From contig NZ_FTNK01000019.1 of the NCBI RefSeq assembly GCF_900156375.1, positions 34,017 to 98,016 on the forward strand: a DNA stretch of 64,000 nt. The letters run 5' to 3'. The first letter of the stretch is position 1, and each line of letters starts with the position of its first letter. The notes under the pieces were generated by a model that saw only the letters and a list, made by a program, of their open reading frames with translations, did not search any database and was not told the origin of the DNA. The stretch comes from Paenibacillus macquariensis (lineage in GTDB: Bacteria > Bacillota > Bacilli > Paenibacillales > Paenibacillaceae). The position numbers and the translations under genes were made by a program. Below are positions 16,831 through 25,439 of this stretch, in pieces.

Positions 16831-18051
16831 TTAAACAGCCTTTGTAGGTAGTTCATTGCTTGGCATATTCAAGGATTCTTCTGGATGTCTAACCATAAGT
16901 ATAAACCCTAACGCTACCAGCATACTTGCCGATGCACAATAGAATAATATGGCGTATCCAAAGCTATCAATCATCAACCCTAGCAGTGGTGGAGAGGATA
17001 TTGCTGCTAAAGAGGATACCAAGTAATACAGCCCCGTCCGCGTACCAATACTCTCTTCTTTGCCCGTTGAAATGATGAAAGGATACGAATTGATATTAAT
17101 GCATGCCCAGAACATACCCCCAAGGACCAATAGAAGACGAAGGAGTAGCAAATCTTTCACAAATATCACGAGACCAAAGACAACAAACAGACCACATATG
17201 CCCGTAATAATCATTTTAAATTTACCAAATCGATTACCTAGAAAGCCACTTGGAATAGCAAACACTACAAATGCTAATGAGAAGAAGGTCAGAGAGAAAG
17301 AAGAAGCCTTCTCGCTAAGTCCTAAATAATTTTTTCCATAGAGTGTAAATAGCGTTTCAACCCCTTGATAGGCGACGAACCAGAAGAAGATCGCTGCTAG
17401 TAAAAATAACGTTGTGCGGTCGAGTTGCCCCTTCAATGATATACGAGGTTTTTTTCCAAGGACAGGTGTATCCAAAGGTGGTGTTATCACAGAATCTCTT
17501 GATTCCCGTATCGTGCGCGAGACAATCAATAGACAGATAAGGGTCAACAATCCGGCAACAATAAAGGGTAACGATCGATGGTAGTCATACAATATGGAGC
17601 CTACTCCAAATGCAATGACAGCACCTACACCACCCATGAAATTAATGATCCCATTTGCTTTGGTACGCTTATCCTCTAATGTAGTATCTGGCATCAATGC
17701 CACCGTAGGCGATCGATACAAACTCATGGACAGATTCATCAGTATCATAAATAGTAAGAGCGTGAAGAGTCCCGTATGGAAGGGAATAATAGCTGTGAAG
17801 ATCGCAGCCAAGGGCATTCCGATGAGTAAATATGGCATTCTTCTACCATATCGCGTTGTTGTACGATCACTTCTGTTCCCTATCCATGGTTGTAGAAATA
17901 ACGCAAAATAGTTATCGATGGTCATCAAGAACCCGACGACAGCTACGCTTTGTACGTAATGTTCAAGAAAAAAAGGAACAAAGGCATTATATAATGCCCA
18001 TGTAATACTAATACTAAAGAATCCAAAACCCAGGAGCCACGTTTTCTTCAT
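16831..18051 (-). CDS. MFS transporter, partner of the glycerophosphodiesterase
   Basis: This 406-residue protein has about 12 membrane segments and the MFS loop 2-3 motif in GNRSDRTTTRYGRRMPY, which is the extended SDRTRTRWGRRRP form seen in sucrose/SLC45-like and glycoside transporters. The ATG follows AAAGGAG inside the stop region of the upstream diesterase gene, with a 4-base gap, so they are co-transcribed and probably coupled. The pairing suggests import of a glycerophosphodiester or a related phosphorylated or glycosidic compound; the motif type would also fit a sugar. Confidence 0.82.
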   Translation of the reverse strand: MKKTWLLGFGFFSISITWALYNAFVPFFLEHYVQSVAVVGFLMTIDNYFALFLQPWIGNRSDRTTTRYGRRMPYLLIGMPLAAIFTAIIPFHTGLFTLLLFMILMNLSMSLYRSPTVALMPDTTLEDKRTKANGIINFMGGVGAVIAFGVGSILYDYHRSLPFIVAGLLTLICLLIVSRTIRESRDSVITPPLDTPVLGKKPRISLKGQLDRTTLFLLAAIFFWFVAYQGVETLFTLYGKNYLGLSEKASSFSLTFFSLAFVVFAIPSGFLGNRFGKFKMIITGICGLFVVFGLVIFVKDLLLLRLLLVLGGMFWACININSYPFIISTGKEESIGTRTGLYYLVSSLAAISSPPLLGLMIDSFGYAILFYCASASMLVALGFILMVRHPEESLNMPSNELPTKAV

Positions 18052-18055
18052 ACGC

Positions 18056-18808
18056 TCACTCTCCTTTAGTGGATAATAATTCAGCTAATCGTTCAGGGTA
18101 GTCTGTTATGATCCCTGAGACACCAGCTTCAATCAATAATTTCATCCGCTCTGGCTCATTGACAGTAAAAGGACAGTATTCTTTACCATGTTCCGTAGCT
18201 TCCAACACAAACTCAGGTAACACGGCATAATGATAGGCATGAAGGGCATCTGCACCTAATGTGGCAGCATAATCCCACGGACGGAATAACCCTTCCATAT
18301 ATAGAATTCCTGTCCGAATTTCTGGTGCAATACTTTTACAGAACGCTAAAGAGTAATGATTAAAGCTTGAGAACACAACCTGATCAGACATCTCATATTT
18401 CCGTACAAGATCGATGACCCTTTCCTCCATGCCTGGATACATGAAAATGCCGTTTTTTAATTCAATATTTAATATGGTGTCACGTTGATGAAGCAATCTC
18501 AACAATTCTTCTAGTGTAGGTATTCTTTCGCCTTCAAAGGACTCTCCGAACCAAGAACCAGCATCTAATACAGATAATTGTTCAAATGTCATGTCTTTCA
18601 CATAACCTGACCCATTTGTAGTTCGATTGATCGCTTCATCATGGATGAGCACCAAATGTCCGTCTTTGGTCATTTGAACATCCGTTTCGATCCCTGTTGC
18701 CCCAAGTTCAAGACTCTTAACAAAGGCGGCCATTGTGTTCTCAGGACATACTGCTGATGCACCTCGATGCGCATAGTTGATTACCTTCTTCATCCTCCGT
18801 ACCCCCAT
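18056..18808 (-). CDS. Glycerophosphodiester phosphodiesterase
   Basis: This cytosolic TIM-barrel enzyme of about 250 residues hydrolyses glycerophosphodiesters to glycerol 3-phosphate and an alcohol. Motifs are YAHRGASAVCPENTMAAF, ETDVQMTKDGHLVLIHDE, RTTNGSGYV, LNIELKNG and the final GVSGIITDYPERL. There is no signal peptide, so it acts on imported substrate, in line with the MFS transporter encoded four bases downstream. The start is uncertain: the ATG at 18808 has no Shine-Dalgarno, while the ATG at 18793 has GGAGG directly abutting it. The homologous region begins MKKVINYAHRG at 18793. Confidence 0.93.
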   Translation of the reverse strand: MGVRRMKKVINYAHRGASAVCPENTMAAFVKSLELGATGIETDVQMTKDGHLVLIHDEAINRTTNGSGYVKDMTFEQLSVLDAGSWFGESFEGERIPTLEELLRLLHQRDTILNIELKNGIFMYPGMEERVIDLVRKYEMSDQVVFSSFNHYSLAFCKSIAPEIRTGILYMEGLFRPWDYAATLGADALHAYHYAVLPEFVLEATEHGKEYCPFTVNEPERMKLLIEAGVSGIITDYPERLAELLSTKGE

Positions 18809-18919
18809 ATATCGTAATTAACTATCGTTAATATTATAGTTTCTATTGTAGTGAAATACATCATCAGAATGTAAAAAATGACATTTTGATTGCGATAGCA
18901 ATCTTGAAGAACTATAAAA

Positions 18920-18954
18920 AACAACCTCAATCTAAAGATCAGATTGAGGTTGTT
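18920..18954 (-). terminator. Terminator of the CPA2 antiporter gene
   Basis: AACAACCTCAATCT and AGATTGAGGTTGTT form a 14-bp perfect stem followed on the minus strand by T-rich sequence. Confidence 0.88.
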
Positions 18955-18983
18955 TCTGGAACATTGGATACAGTATGCGATAC

Positions 18984-20141
18984 TTATTTCTCTTTTACAG
19001 TGACCGGCTCACGAAAAAAGTATTTCAATAATGGAGGAGTTACCAACGTGGTGAGAATAACCATGATGATGACTGAAGTGTAATATTCCGGTAAAAGGAG
19101 ACCCGCCTCCAAGCCTGTTGCCGCTATGATTAAAGCTACTTCACCTCTTGATATCATTCCTGCTCCTATGGCAATCGAAGACTGTCTACTGAATCCAGTG
19201 ATACGTGCTCCAAGTCCTCCACCTATCCATTTGGTCATAATAGCAACCAATGAGAGAAGAATTAGAAATCCAATTTGTTGTCCAACACCTACAAAGGATA
19301 CATTAAGTCCAACACTTACGAAGAAGACAGGGACAAATATGGAATACGCGATGGGTTCTATTTTCTGTTCCACAGCGTGTCTAAATGATGTCTGTGAAAT
19401 CGCTATGCCTGCTGCAAATGAACCTATAATACCTGCCATACCCATCATTTCTGCAAAATAAGCAAAACCAAAACAAATCACTAAAGCTGCTGTAATCGTG
19501 GCTTCCGTTACTTTCAGCTTTGAGAGTAACTTCATAATCTTCGGCACAAGGAATGCGCCAACGACAATAATAATGACAAAGAACAATACTTTCTTACCGA
19601 TAAGTAAACCTAGGTTCACATCTGCTCCCGTTCCGAGTAAGCTCATCATTACGGCTAACAGAATAACAACCAGCACATCATCTACTACCGCAGCTCCCAG
19701 TATGGTCGTACCTTCACGGGAATTCAGCTTATTCATATCTTTTAGTACTTGAGCTGAAATACTAACGGACGTAGCACTAAATATGACCCCCATAAAGAGC
19801 GCATAGCTACTTGGGAACCCAAATAGTTCAGCGACAGCAAACCCTCCGACAAAGGGAAGGAATATCCCCCCTACCGCAACAGCAAGAGCTGATTTCCAAT
19901 CCTTCCGAAGTTGATCCACATCCGTTTCTAGCCCGGCTATAAACATCAGCAACAACACACCGATTTCCGACATGTAATGAATAAAGTTACTATCATTTGG
20001 AATCCAACCTAATAACGCTGGCCCTAATACAACACCAATAATCAGTTTACCCAATACAGATGGCTGACCTAATCGAACAGATAGATCTCCCGCTACTTTC
20101 GTAAAGAATAAAATAAGTACAAGATACAAAACAAATTCCAT
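18984..20141 (-). CDS. CPA2-family cation/proton antiporter
   Basis: This 385-residue membrane protein has about 12 helices and the Na+/H+ exchanger domain pattern: GQPSVLGKLIIGVVLGPALLG near residue 25, LLLMFIAGLETD near 65, and the unwound-helix signature GAAVVDDVLVVILLAVMMS near 150 with the paired Asp residues of electrogenic CPA2 transporters. It ends shortly after the last helix, with no RCK/TrkA-N domain, so nucleotide gating through a fused domain is absent. The role is Na+ or K+ exchange for protons; the ion cannot be chosen from sequence. It is monocistronic, with GAGAGGGAGATGG before the ATG. Confidence 0.9.
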   Translation of the reverse strand: MEFVLYLVLILFFTKVAGDLSVRLGQPSVLGKLIIGVVLGPALLGWIPNDSNFIHYMSEIGVLLLMFIAGLETDVDQLRKDWKSALAVAVGGIFLPFVGGFAVAELFGFPSSYALFMGVIFSATSVSISAQVLKDMNKLNSREGTTILGAAVVDDVLVVILLAVMMSLLGTGADVNLGLLIGKKVLFFVIIIVVGAFLVPKIMKLLSKLKVTEATITAALVICFGFAYFAEMMGMAGIIGSFAAGIAISQTSFRHAVEQKIEPIAYSIFVPVFFVSVGLNVSFVGVGQQIGFLILLSLVAIMTKWIGGGLGARITGFSRQSSIAIGAGMISRGEVALIIAATGLEAGLLLPEYYTSVIIMVILTTLVTPPLLKYFFREPVTVKEK

Positions 20142-20212
20142 ACTCCATCTCCCTCTCTATAACTAAAATGCCCTCAAATATTGCTTCTTATGAGGTTGGA
20201 AACAACAAAAAA

Positions 20213-20239
20213 GAGGAGCCCTTAAAACCAAGGCTCCTC
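20213..20239 (-). terminator. Second of two tandem terminators after the chemoreceptor gene
   Basis: GAGGAGCC and GGCTCCTC bound a hairpin followed on the minus strand by T6. Its stem sequence repeats that of the neighbouring hairpin at 20251-20278. Confidence 0.82.
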
Positions 20240-20250
20240 AAAAATAAACA

Positions 20251-20278
20251 GGAGGAGCCCTTGGTGACAGGCTCCTCC
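20251..20278 (-). terminator. First of two tandem terminators after the chemoreceptor gene
   Basis: GGAGGAGCC and GGCTCCTCC bound a hairpin followed on the minus strand by TGTTTATTTTT. It is a near copy of the next hairpin, 12 bases away. Confidence 0.75.
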
Positions 20279-20375
20279 GTAAATCAACACAAACATATAA
20301 TTAAGCTTATGTTCTAATTATAAGGAAAACTTATATTTTTGTAAACCTTTTTACATTTACACTTGTCTCATCAAG

Positions 20376-22436
20376 TTACTTTATTTTAAATCGAGACGCT
20401 GCTTCCATCAATTCTTGGCTCATTTTGTCAATGGTTACGACCATATCTGATAAATTTTGTACCATAGCTGATTGATCCTTGATCGTAGCTGTTACTTCTT
20501 CTACGGATGCAGACACTTCTTCTCCCGAAGCTGATAGACTTTGTGCAGATTCTAACACCGTGTTCTTGTTATTCTCAATATCAGTCATTTCTTCAGCCAT
20601 CGGTCTGATTTGATCTGTAATCTCAGTAACATTGCGCCATATCGTATCAAATGCCGTTTCCGTTTGACTAACAAATTCATTCTGCTTGATTGAGATATCT
20701 CTAATTTCTACCACACTTCGATTATTCGCAACAACGTACTGAAGTGTTTGTTCGATAATTGCATTAATCTCACCCGACTGCTTCGAGCTCTGTTCGGCCA
20801 GCTTACGAATTTCTGTAGCAACTACCGCAAAACCTCTTCCGTACTCCCCTGCTCTTGCTGCTTCAATCGATGCATTTAGTGCGAGTAGATTGGTCTGAGC
20901 TGCGATATTCTGTATCGCCCCTGTGATGTCATTGATGTTCCTTGAGCTCTCTTCAAGCTTAGATGTAATAGAAGAAATCTTACGTACTTCTTCTTCATTC
21001 TTCTGATTATTCTGAATCAAGTGACCGATAACCTCTTTATTGCGGTTAAAGACATCAATAATATCCTCTGCACTATCTTTAACAGACTGTGATCTCGTAT
21101 TGATATTATTGATCTTGTCACCTATCTCATTAAATCTATCTACGATTTGCTCTGTGTCATTAGATTGAGATTCAGTCGCTTTGGCAATCTCCATCGTTGT
21201 TGTAGCCGTCTCTTCAATGGAATTCGCAGTTTGCTTGGATGCTCTCTCCAACTCTTGCGTGCTCATATTTAGAACATCTATTGTACTGTTCATGTTAGAA
21301 ATGAGCTGTCTATTCATATTCACCATCACATTGAAACTATCAGCTAGCTCCTTGAACTCACTGTTGTACCTTCCCTCTGCTGAAATCGTTAAATCCCCAG
21401 AAGCTAATTTTTTGAATAAGTTCGTAAGTCTTACGATCGGTTTAGTAACGATCCTAGATATGATAGTTCCAACTATACAAGCAAGTATAAGAGCAAATAT
21501 AGTGACTACAGCAATCTGTCGGAACAATTGCTGTAATGGTTTTTCAATATCCTGATAACTATCCTCGACGACAACCGTCCAATCTGCAATCGGGATTTTG
21601 GAGTAGCGCATATATTTATCAGGGTGATCAATATTATCTCGTAATATGGTTTCCGTTGCCTTTTCTTTCATTAAATCTACTATTTCGGTTGCTTCCACTT
21701 TCTTACTTACAGCTGATTCATCTTTGGAATGATATACTACAGTTCCTTCGCGACTTAGGATATATATAATTCCTTCTTCGTTGATGCTAATACCTTCGAG
21801 CTCATTAACGAAAAGGGATGCGTCTATATTACAAGTTAATACACCTAATATTGTACCATCATCATCTTTAATGGGTTGTGCGAATACAACGATTAAACTA
21901 TTAGTCGACTTAGATAAAAGTGCATCACTAACAAAGGATTCCCCCTTTATCGCTTTCTGAAAATATTCCCGTTCAACGGCGTTAATCCCAATCGACTTCG
22001 GACTATTACTTGCAACGACAATACCTTTTTTATCCAAAAGAACTAATGTCTGAATACCCGTAGTTCCTTTTATACTTTTCGTTAGAATGTCATTCGATTT
22101 CGTGAATAATTCATTTTGTGATGACAGGAATTCCTTGTCAGGTAGTTTACTCTCATTTCTTGCTTTCAGTAAATCTTTAAACGAATTATGAAGAGATAGT
22201 ACATATGTTGACTGTTTCTCTAATTTTACCGTTGAGAATAAATTCTCCCCAATACGATCCGCATTCGCATTCATTTCATCTTTACTTTTATTAAGAAGTA
22301 AATTTGATCCCGCCAAATATAATACGGAACTTGTTCCAACTAGTACAATAAGAACAAGCATACTGACATACAGAGGAAGCTTTATTCTTAAAGATACATT
22401 CCTCATTCTCTGATTCCATTCTCTAAATCTCTTCAT
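20376..22436 (-). CDS. Methyl-accepting chemotaxis protein with dCache sensor
   Basis: This 686-residue transmembrane chemoreceptor has a first membrane helix at about 20-42, an extracellular double-Cache-like sensor at about 45-300 (GIVVASNSPKSIGINAVEREYF, FVSDALLSKSTNS), a second helix at about 305-325, HAMP (TKPIVRLTNLFKKLASGDL), and a long coiled-coil signalling domain. The hairpin tip IAAQTNLLALNASIEAARAGE-type core is intact. It relays ligand binding to CheA/CheW. The ligand is unknown; dCache sensors often bind amino acids or organic acids. It is monocistronic, with AGAGGGG before the ATG, a SigD-like promoter upstream, and tandem terminators downstream. Confidence 0.94.
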   Translation of the reverse strand: MKRFREWNQRMRNVSLRIKLPLYVSMLVLIVLVGTSSVLYLAGSNLLLNKSKDEMNANADRIGENLFSTVKLEKQSTYVLSLHNSFKDLLKARNESKLPDKEFLSSQNELFTKSNDILTKSIKGTTGIQTLVLLDKKGIVVASNSPKSIGINAVEREYFQKAIKGESFVSDALLSKSTNSLIVVFAQPIKDDDGTILGVLTCNIDASLFVNELEGISINEEGIIYILSREGTVVYHSKDESAVSKKVEATEIVDLMKEKATETILRDNIDHPDKYMRYSKIPIADWTVVVEDSYQDIEKPLQQLFRQIAVVTIFALILACIVGTIISRIVTKPIVRLTNLFKKLASGDLTISAEGRYNSEFKELADSFNVMVNMNRQLISNMNSTIDVLNMSTQELERASKQTANSIEETATTTMEIAKATESQSNDTEQIVDRFNEIGDKINNINTRSQSVKDSAEDIIDVFNRNKEVIGHLIQNNQKNEEEVRKISSITSKLEESSRNINDITGAIQNIAAQTNLLALNASIEAARAGEYGRGFAVVATEIRKLAEQSSKQSGEINAIIEQTLQYVVANNRSVVEIRDISIKQNEFVSQTETAFDTIWRNVTEITDQIRPMAEEMTDIENNKNTVLESAQSLSASGEEVSASVEEVTATIKDQSAMVQNLSDMVVTIDKMSQELMEAASRFKIK

Positions 22437-22500
22437 CCGATATAACCCCTCTGCTGTGTCTAAATATTGATAGATGTGATAATCATCACGCTTTTAATAG

Positions 22501-22525
22501 ATATCGGATGAATTATGTCATTTTA
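22501..22525 (-). promoter_or_regulatory. SigD-like promoter of the chemoreceptor gene
   Basis: On the minus strand TAAA (22522-22525) and CCGATAT (22501-22507) are 14 bases apart. The SigD consensus is TAAA-N15-GCCGATAT, so the elements match but the spacing is about two bases short and the leading G is T. Confidence 0.5.
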
Positions 22526-22618
22526 TAAGTACAGAAATAAAATAATCGTCACTCCATCAAATAGAAGGAATTCAGCGGTTAGTTAACTTTCGGTCTAATT
22601 TTATATAAAAGGAATGTA

Positions 22619-22668
22619 TTGACAATCACCTTATTTGCTTGTATGGTTAATTACATAAGTAACTAACC
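22619..22668 (+). promoter_or_regulatory. Promoter and operator of the GntR-ABC operon
   Basis: A consensus TTGACA (22619-22624) is 17 bases from TATGGT (22642-22647). An inverted repeat GGTTAATTAC...GTAACTAACC (22645-22668, one mismatch) overlaps the -10, as expected for repression by the first gene product. Confidence 0.7.
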
Positions 22669-22706
22669 TGATCTTAGGTGTGAACAAATATGGAGGTTGT
22701 GATGTA

Positions 22707-23075
22707 ATGGGATTCTCAATAGATGATAGCAGACCGATTTATATGCAGATTGCCGAACGAATTGAAAATGATATCATTCAAGGGCAATTACCAGAAGAAT
22801 CACAAGTCCCCTCAACGAATCAATTCGCGTCTTTCTATCTCATCAATCCCGCGACAGCTGCAAAAGGTGTAAATCTGTTAGTAGACCAAGAAATTCTGTA
22901 TAAGAAACGGGGAATTGGCATGTTCGTTGCGTCCGGATCACGTATGAAATTGATGGAGAAACGTAGAGAGCAATTTTTCGAACAGTATGTCGTGACAATG
23001 ATTCGGGAGGCTGAGAAGCTTGGAATCACAGCAGAGGAATTGACAAATATGATTCGGAGAGGGGATAAATCATAA
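22707..23075 (+). CDS. GntR-family regulator, YtrA type
   Basis: This 122-residue protein has a GntR winged helix (SRPIYMQIAERIENDIIQGQ at the N-terminus, then NPATAAKGVNLLVDQEILYKKRGIGMFV) and a short helical tail, as in YtrA. I start at the ATG at 22707, ten bases after GGAGG. The stop overlaps the ATG of the ABC gene (TAATG). YtrA regulators repress adjacent ABC transporter operons and often respond to cell-wall antibiotics in Bacillus; that trigger is not visible here. The inverted repeat over the promoter is its likely operator. Confidence 0.9.
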   Translation: MGFSIDDSRPIYMQIAERIENDIIQGQLPEESQVPSTNQFASFYLINPATAAKGVNLLVDQEILYKKRGIGMFVASGSRMKLMEKRREQFFEQYVVTMIREAEKLGITAEELTNMIRRGDKS

Positions 23076-23971
23076 TGCGCACTGTAGTGAAAGTCAAAGG
23101 GCTTACCAAAACCTATGGAAATGTAAACGCGATTCAAGACGTTAGCTTCTCGATAGAATCGAACAAAATATATGGGCTGCTTGGAAGAAATGGAGCCGGT
23201 AAAACGACCCTTATGCATTTAATCACCGCACAACAATTTGCTTCAAGTGGGGATATACAAGTTTTTGGTGAGCATCCCTATGAGAATAATCGGGTGCTCA
23301 GCCAATGTTGCTTCATCAAGGAAAGTCAGAAATATCCGGACAACTATCGCATTAATGATTTACTCGAAGTCTCTTCGTTCTTTTTCCCGAATTGGGATCG
23401 TGACTATGCTCACACTTTGATCGAACTATTCGGACTTCCTCTAACAAGGAGAATCAAGAAATTATCAAGAGGAATGTTATCATCCATAGGCATTGTTGTC
23501 GGACTAGCAAGCCGAGCACCTCTTACCATGTTTGACGAACCCTATTTGGGACTTGATGCCGTAGCTAGAAGCTTGTTCTACCAGCAATTGATAGAGGATT
23601 ACGGTAAATACCCCAGAACCATTATCTTGTCCACTCACTTGATTGATGAGGTAAGCCAAATGTTAGAGCACGTAATGGTTATTGACAATGGCAAGCTCAT
23701 TATTGATGAGGATGCTGATGAACTTCGTGGATCGGCATTTACGGTTGTTGGGCCTGCAACATCTGTAGAGTCCTTTATCGTTGGAAGAAATGTGATTGAT
23801 CGCAAACCGTTTGGTGGTCTACTCTCAGCTACACTCATGACAAGACTAAGTGTCAGAGACCAACAACAAGCTGCTACTCTTGGACTAGAGATTAGCTCGA
23901 TCTCATTACAGCAACTTATTATTCATATGACGAACGGTAGCTTAGATGGAAAGGTGGCAATGGACCAATGA
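23075..23971 (+). CDS. ABC transporter ATP-binding protein, YtrB-like
   Basis: This 298-residue ABC ATPase has Walker A at Gly37-Thr44 (GRNGAGKT), a signature loop LSRGM, Walker B LTMFDEPYLGLD and the switch His in STHLIDEV. The signature lacks the first Gly of LSGGQ (LSRGM), which is common in the YtrB/GntR-linked exporters. A C-terminal extension of about 80 residues after the nucleotide-binding domain is typical of the drug/peptide export group. It is coupled to the regulator gene by TAATG and to the permease gene by an ATGA overlap. Confidence 0.92.
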   Translation: MRTVVKVKGLTKTYGNVNAIQDVSFSIESNKIYGLLGRNGAGKTTLMHLITAQQFASSGDIQVFGEHPYENNRVLSQCCFIKESQKYPDNYRINDLLEVSSFFFPNWDRDYAHTLIELFGLPLTRRIKKLSRGMLSSIGIVVGLASRAPLTMFDEPYLGLDAVARSLFYQQLIEDYGKYPRTIILSTHLIDEVSQMLEHVMVIDNGKLIIDEDADELRGSAFTVVGPATSVESFIVGRNVIDRKPFGGLLSATLMTRLSVRDQQQAATLGLEISSISLQQLIIHMTNGSLDGKVAMDQ

Positions 23972-24654
23972 ATAGAACGATGAGTGTATTACGAATGCAT
24001 GCTAAGAACAAGATGATGTGGGTTTACGTTCCTATATTCATTTTATGTATCAACTTCGCTGTGAATCTACTTATCAGTCTTCTTCTTATTGATCCGCCCC
24101 CGATGTATACGGGAGGGATTATACAACTCTACGTATATATGTTTGTAATGGGAATCATCATCATACCTCAAAGTTTTCCCTTGGCACTTGGCTTAAGTGT
24201 CTCTAGAAAGAATTACTTCTTAGGTACCACAAGCATCATCATTCTAGTAAGTACTGCTTTTGCATTTCTATGGTGTATAACTGCCCAAATCGAACAACAG
24301 AGCGATTATTGGGGTGGCAATTTACACTTTTTCACCATTCCCTACTTAAATGACGGTACCGTATTTGAACAGTTCTGCATCTATTTTATCTTGATGATGA
24401 ATTTCTATTATGTAGGATTAGTGATATCCAGCGTACACCGTCGTTATGGAAACATTGGCCTGCTCGTGTTGTTCATATGCTGTACACTATTATTGGGTAT
24501 AGGTGGATTTGCCTTCTATTACTATCAATGGTGGATTACACTCATTCGTTGGCTGAACGATATCTCTGCATTTCATATATCGCTCTGGATGATTCCTTTC
24601 GGCCTCTGTTGTGCTATGCTATCCTATTTGTTACTGCGTAAATCAACTGTATAA
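23968..24654 (+). CDS. ABC transporter membrane subunit
   Basis: This 228-residue protein has six predicted membrane segments, an N-terminal amphipathic start (MNRTMSVLRMHAKNKMMW) and no soluble domain. Its start overlaps the ABC ATPase stop by four bases, so it is the permease partner, most likely as a homodimer. Membrane subunits of GntR-linked exporters diverge strongly, and I identify it mainly by topology and position. The role is probably export of a peptide or lipid-active compound, or signal-like relief of wall stress; neither is shown. Confidence 0.82.
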   Translation: MNRTMSVLRMHAKNKMMWVYVPIFILCINFAVNLLISLLLIDPPPMYTGGIIQLYVYMFVMGIIIIPQSFPLALGLSVSRKNYFLGTTSIIILVSTAFAFLWCITAQIEQQSDYWGGNLHFFTIPYLNDGTVFEQFCIYFILMMNFYYVGLVISSVHRRYGNIGLLVLFICCTLLLGIGGFAFYYYQWWITLIRWLNDISAFHISLWMIPFGLCCAMLSYLLLRKSTV

Positions 24655-24664
24655 TTCCAAACAG

Positions 24665-24700
24665 AAAAAGTTGCCCAGCATCGTCCTGGACAACTTTTTT
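24665..24700 (+). terminator. Terminator of the GntR-ABC operon
   Basis: AAAAGTTG-CCCAG pairs with CTGG-CAACTTTT, followed by a T run, ten bases after the permease stop. Confidence 0.85.
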
Positions 24701-24734
24701 TAATTCATTTCAACAAAAAGACATCCCAATATAG

Positions 24735-24827
24735 TTATCCACAATTTGGAATGTCTTATTAACATTAACATCTACTTATTAACAATATATACCTGTTTTA
24801 TCCACAAAATCATCCTAGTTATTAACA
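24735..24827 (+). repeat. Five phased DnaA-box-like 9-mers
   Basis: TTATCCACA occurs at 24735-24743 and 24798-24806, and TTATTAACA at 24756-24764, 24776-24784 and 24819-24827, all in the same orientation. The starts are 21, 20, 22 and 21 bases apart, about two helical turns. Two of the five are perfect DnaA boxes; the other three share TTATNNACA. The array lies between two convergent genes, so it is unlikely to be a promoter. Confidence 0.85.
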
Positions 24828-24866
24828 TTCGTGTTAACAACTAACGCTTTATACGCATAATGAGAC

Positions 24867-25397
24867 TTATGATGAGACAATACAACCCCACCGATGTTGA
24901 TATTCCTCAAGCTTGGGATGAACATCACGAGGGGCGTCTGTTAATAAAAGTCGAATCTTAACAATCCATTCATCAAAAGAAGAGAATGAAGCAATCAGAT
25001 TCGCCATCTCTGGTGTTATGTACAGAAAATATGGCGCTTTATATTTCTCCGATAGGAGCCGAAGAGCAGAATCCATAGGTGTATATTTCTTCCGCTTTCC
25101 TTCCCATCCCTCAATCACCACTGCTTTCGTGTGGCCACGATCGTGCTTCCATTCATATAACCGCTTCTCTCGCTTGTGAAAAGCACTTGCCGGTTCTTTT
25201 CTCATCCGCCTTACCGTCTCCTCATGTAGAGGATATAACACAAGCTTATCAAATGAATATTGCTCCATATGCTGGACTGCAAAATCTAATTGAACATCTG
25301 TCGTGTTTTCAAAAGTATCATAATAAATTAATGTGCCCTTTTGTTTCTCCTCTTGCGGTTCGTAACCAAATGGTACGGATTCATTGTTCCGACTCAT
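24867..25397 (-). CDS. Conserved-looking hypothetical protein, 176 aa
   Basis: This soluble 176-residue protein is mixed alpha/beta and rich in charged and aromatic residues (LDFAVQHMEQYSFDKLVLYPLH, YEWKHDRGHTKAVVIEGWEGKRKKY, YKAPYFLYITPEMANLIASF). It has no signal peptide, membrane segment or known motif that I recognise. A GGAGGGAAAGG lies directly before the ATG, supporting translation. It is followed on the same strand by the DUF6509 and ypsA genes upstream in transcription order, all separated by short gaps. I cannot assign a function. Confidence 0.75.
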   Translation of the reverse strand: MSRNNESVPFGYEPQEEKQKGTLIYYDTFENTTDVQLDFAVQHMEQYSFDKLVLYPLHEETVRRMRKEPASAFHKREKRLYEWKHDRGHTKAVVIEGWEGKRKKYTPMDSALRLLSEKYKAPYFLYITPEMANLIASFSSFDEWIVKIRLLLTDAPRDVHPKLEEYQHRWGCIVSS

Positions 25398-25439
25398 GCC
25401 TTTCCCTCCTATAGCGAGTGTGTTAGCGGCGTGTACCTT

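Noticed and set aside
20213..20278. Tandem hairpins as a guanidine-II (mini-ykkC) riboswitch
   Set aside because: The loops lack the ACGR tetraloop, and the hairpins are downstream of a gene end with T runs, which fits terminators.
24735..24827. The phased repeats as a CRISPR array
   Set aside because: The repeated units are only 9 bases, spacers are about 12 bases, and no cas gene is present.
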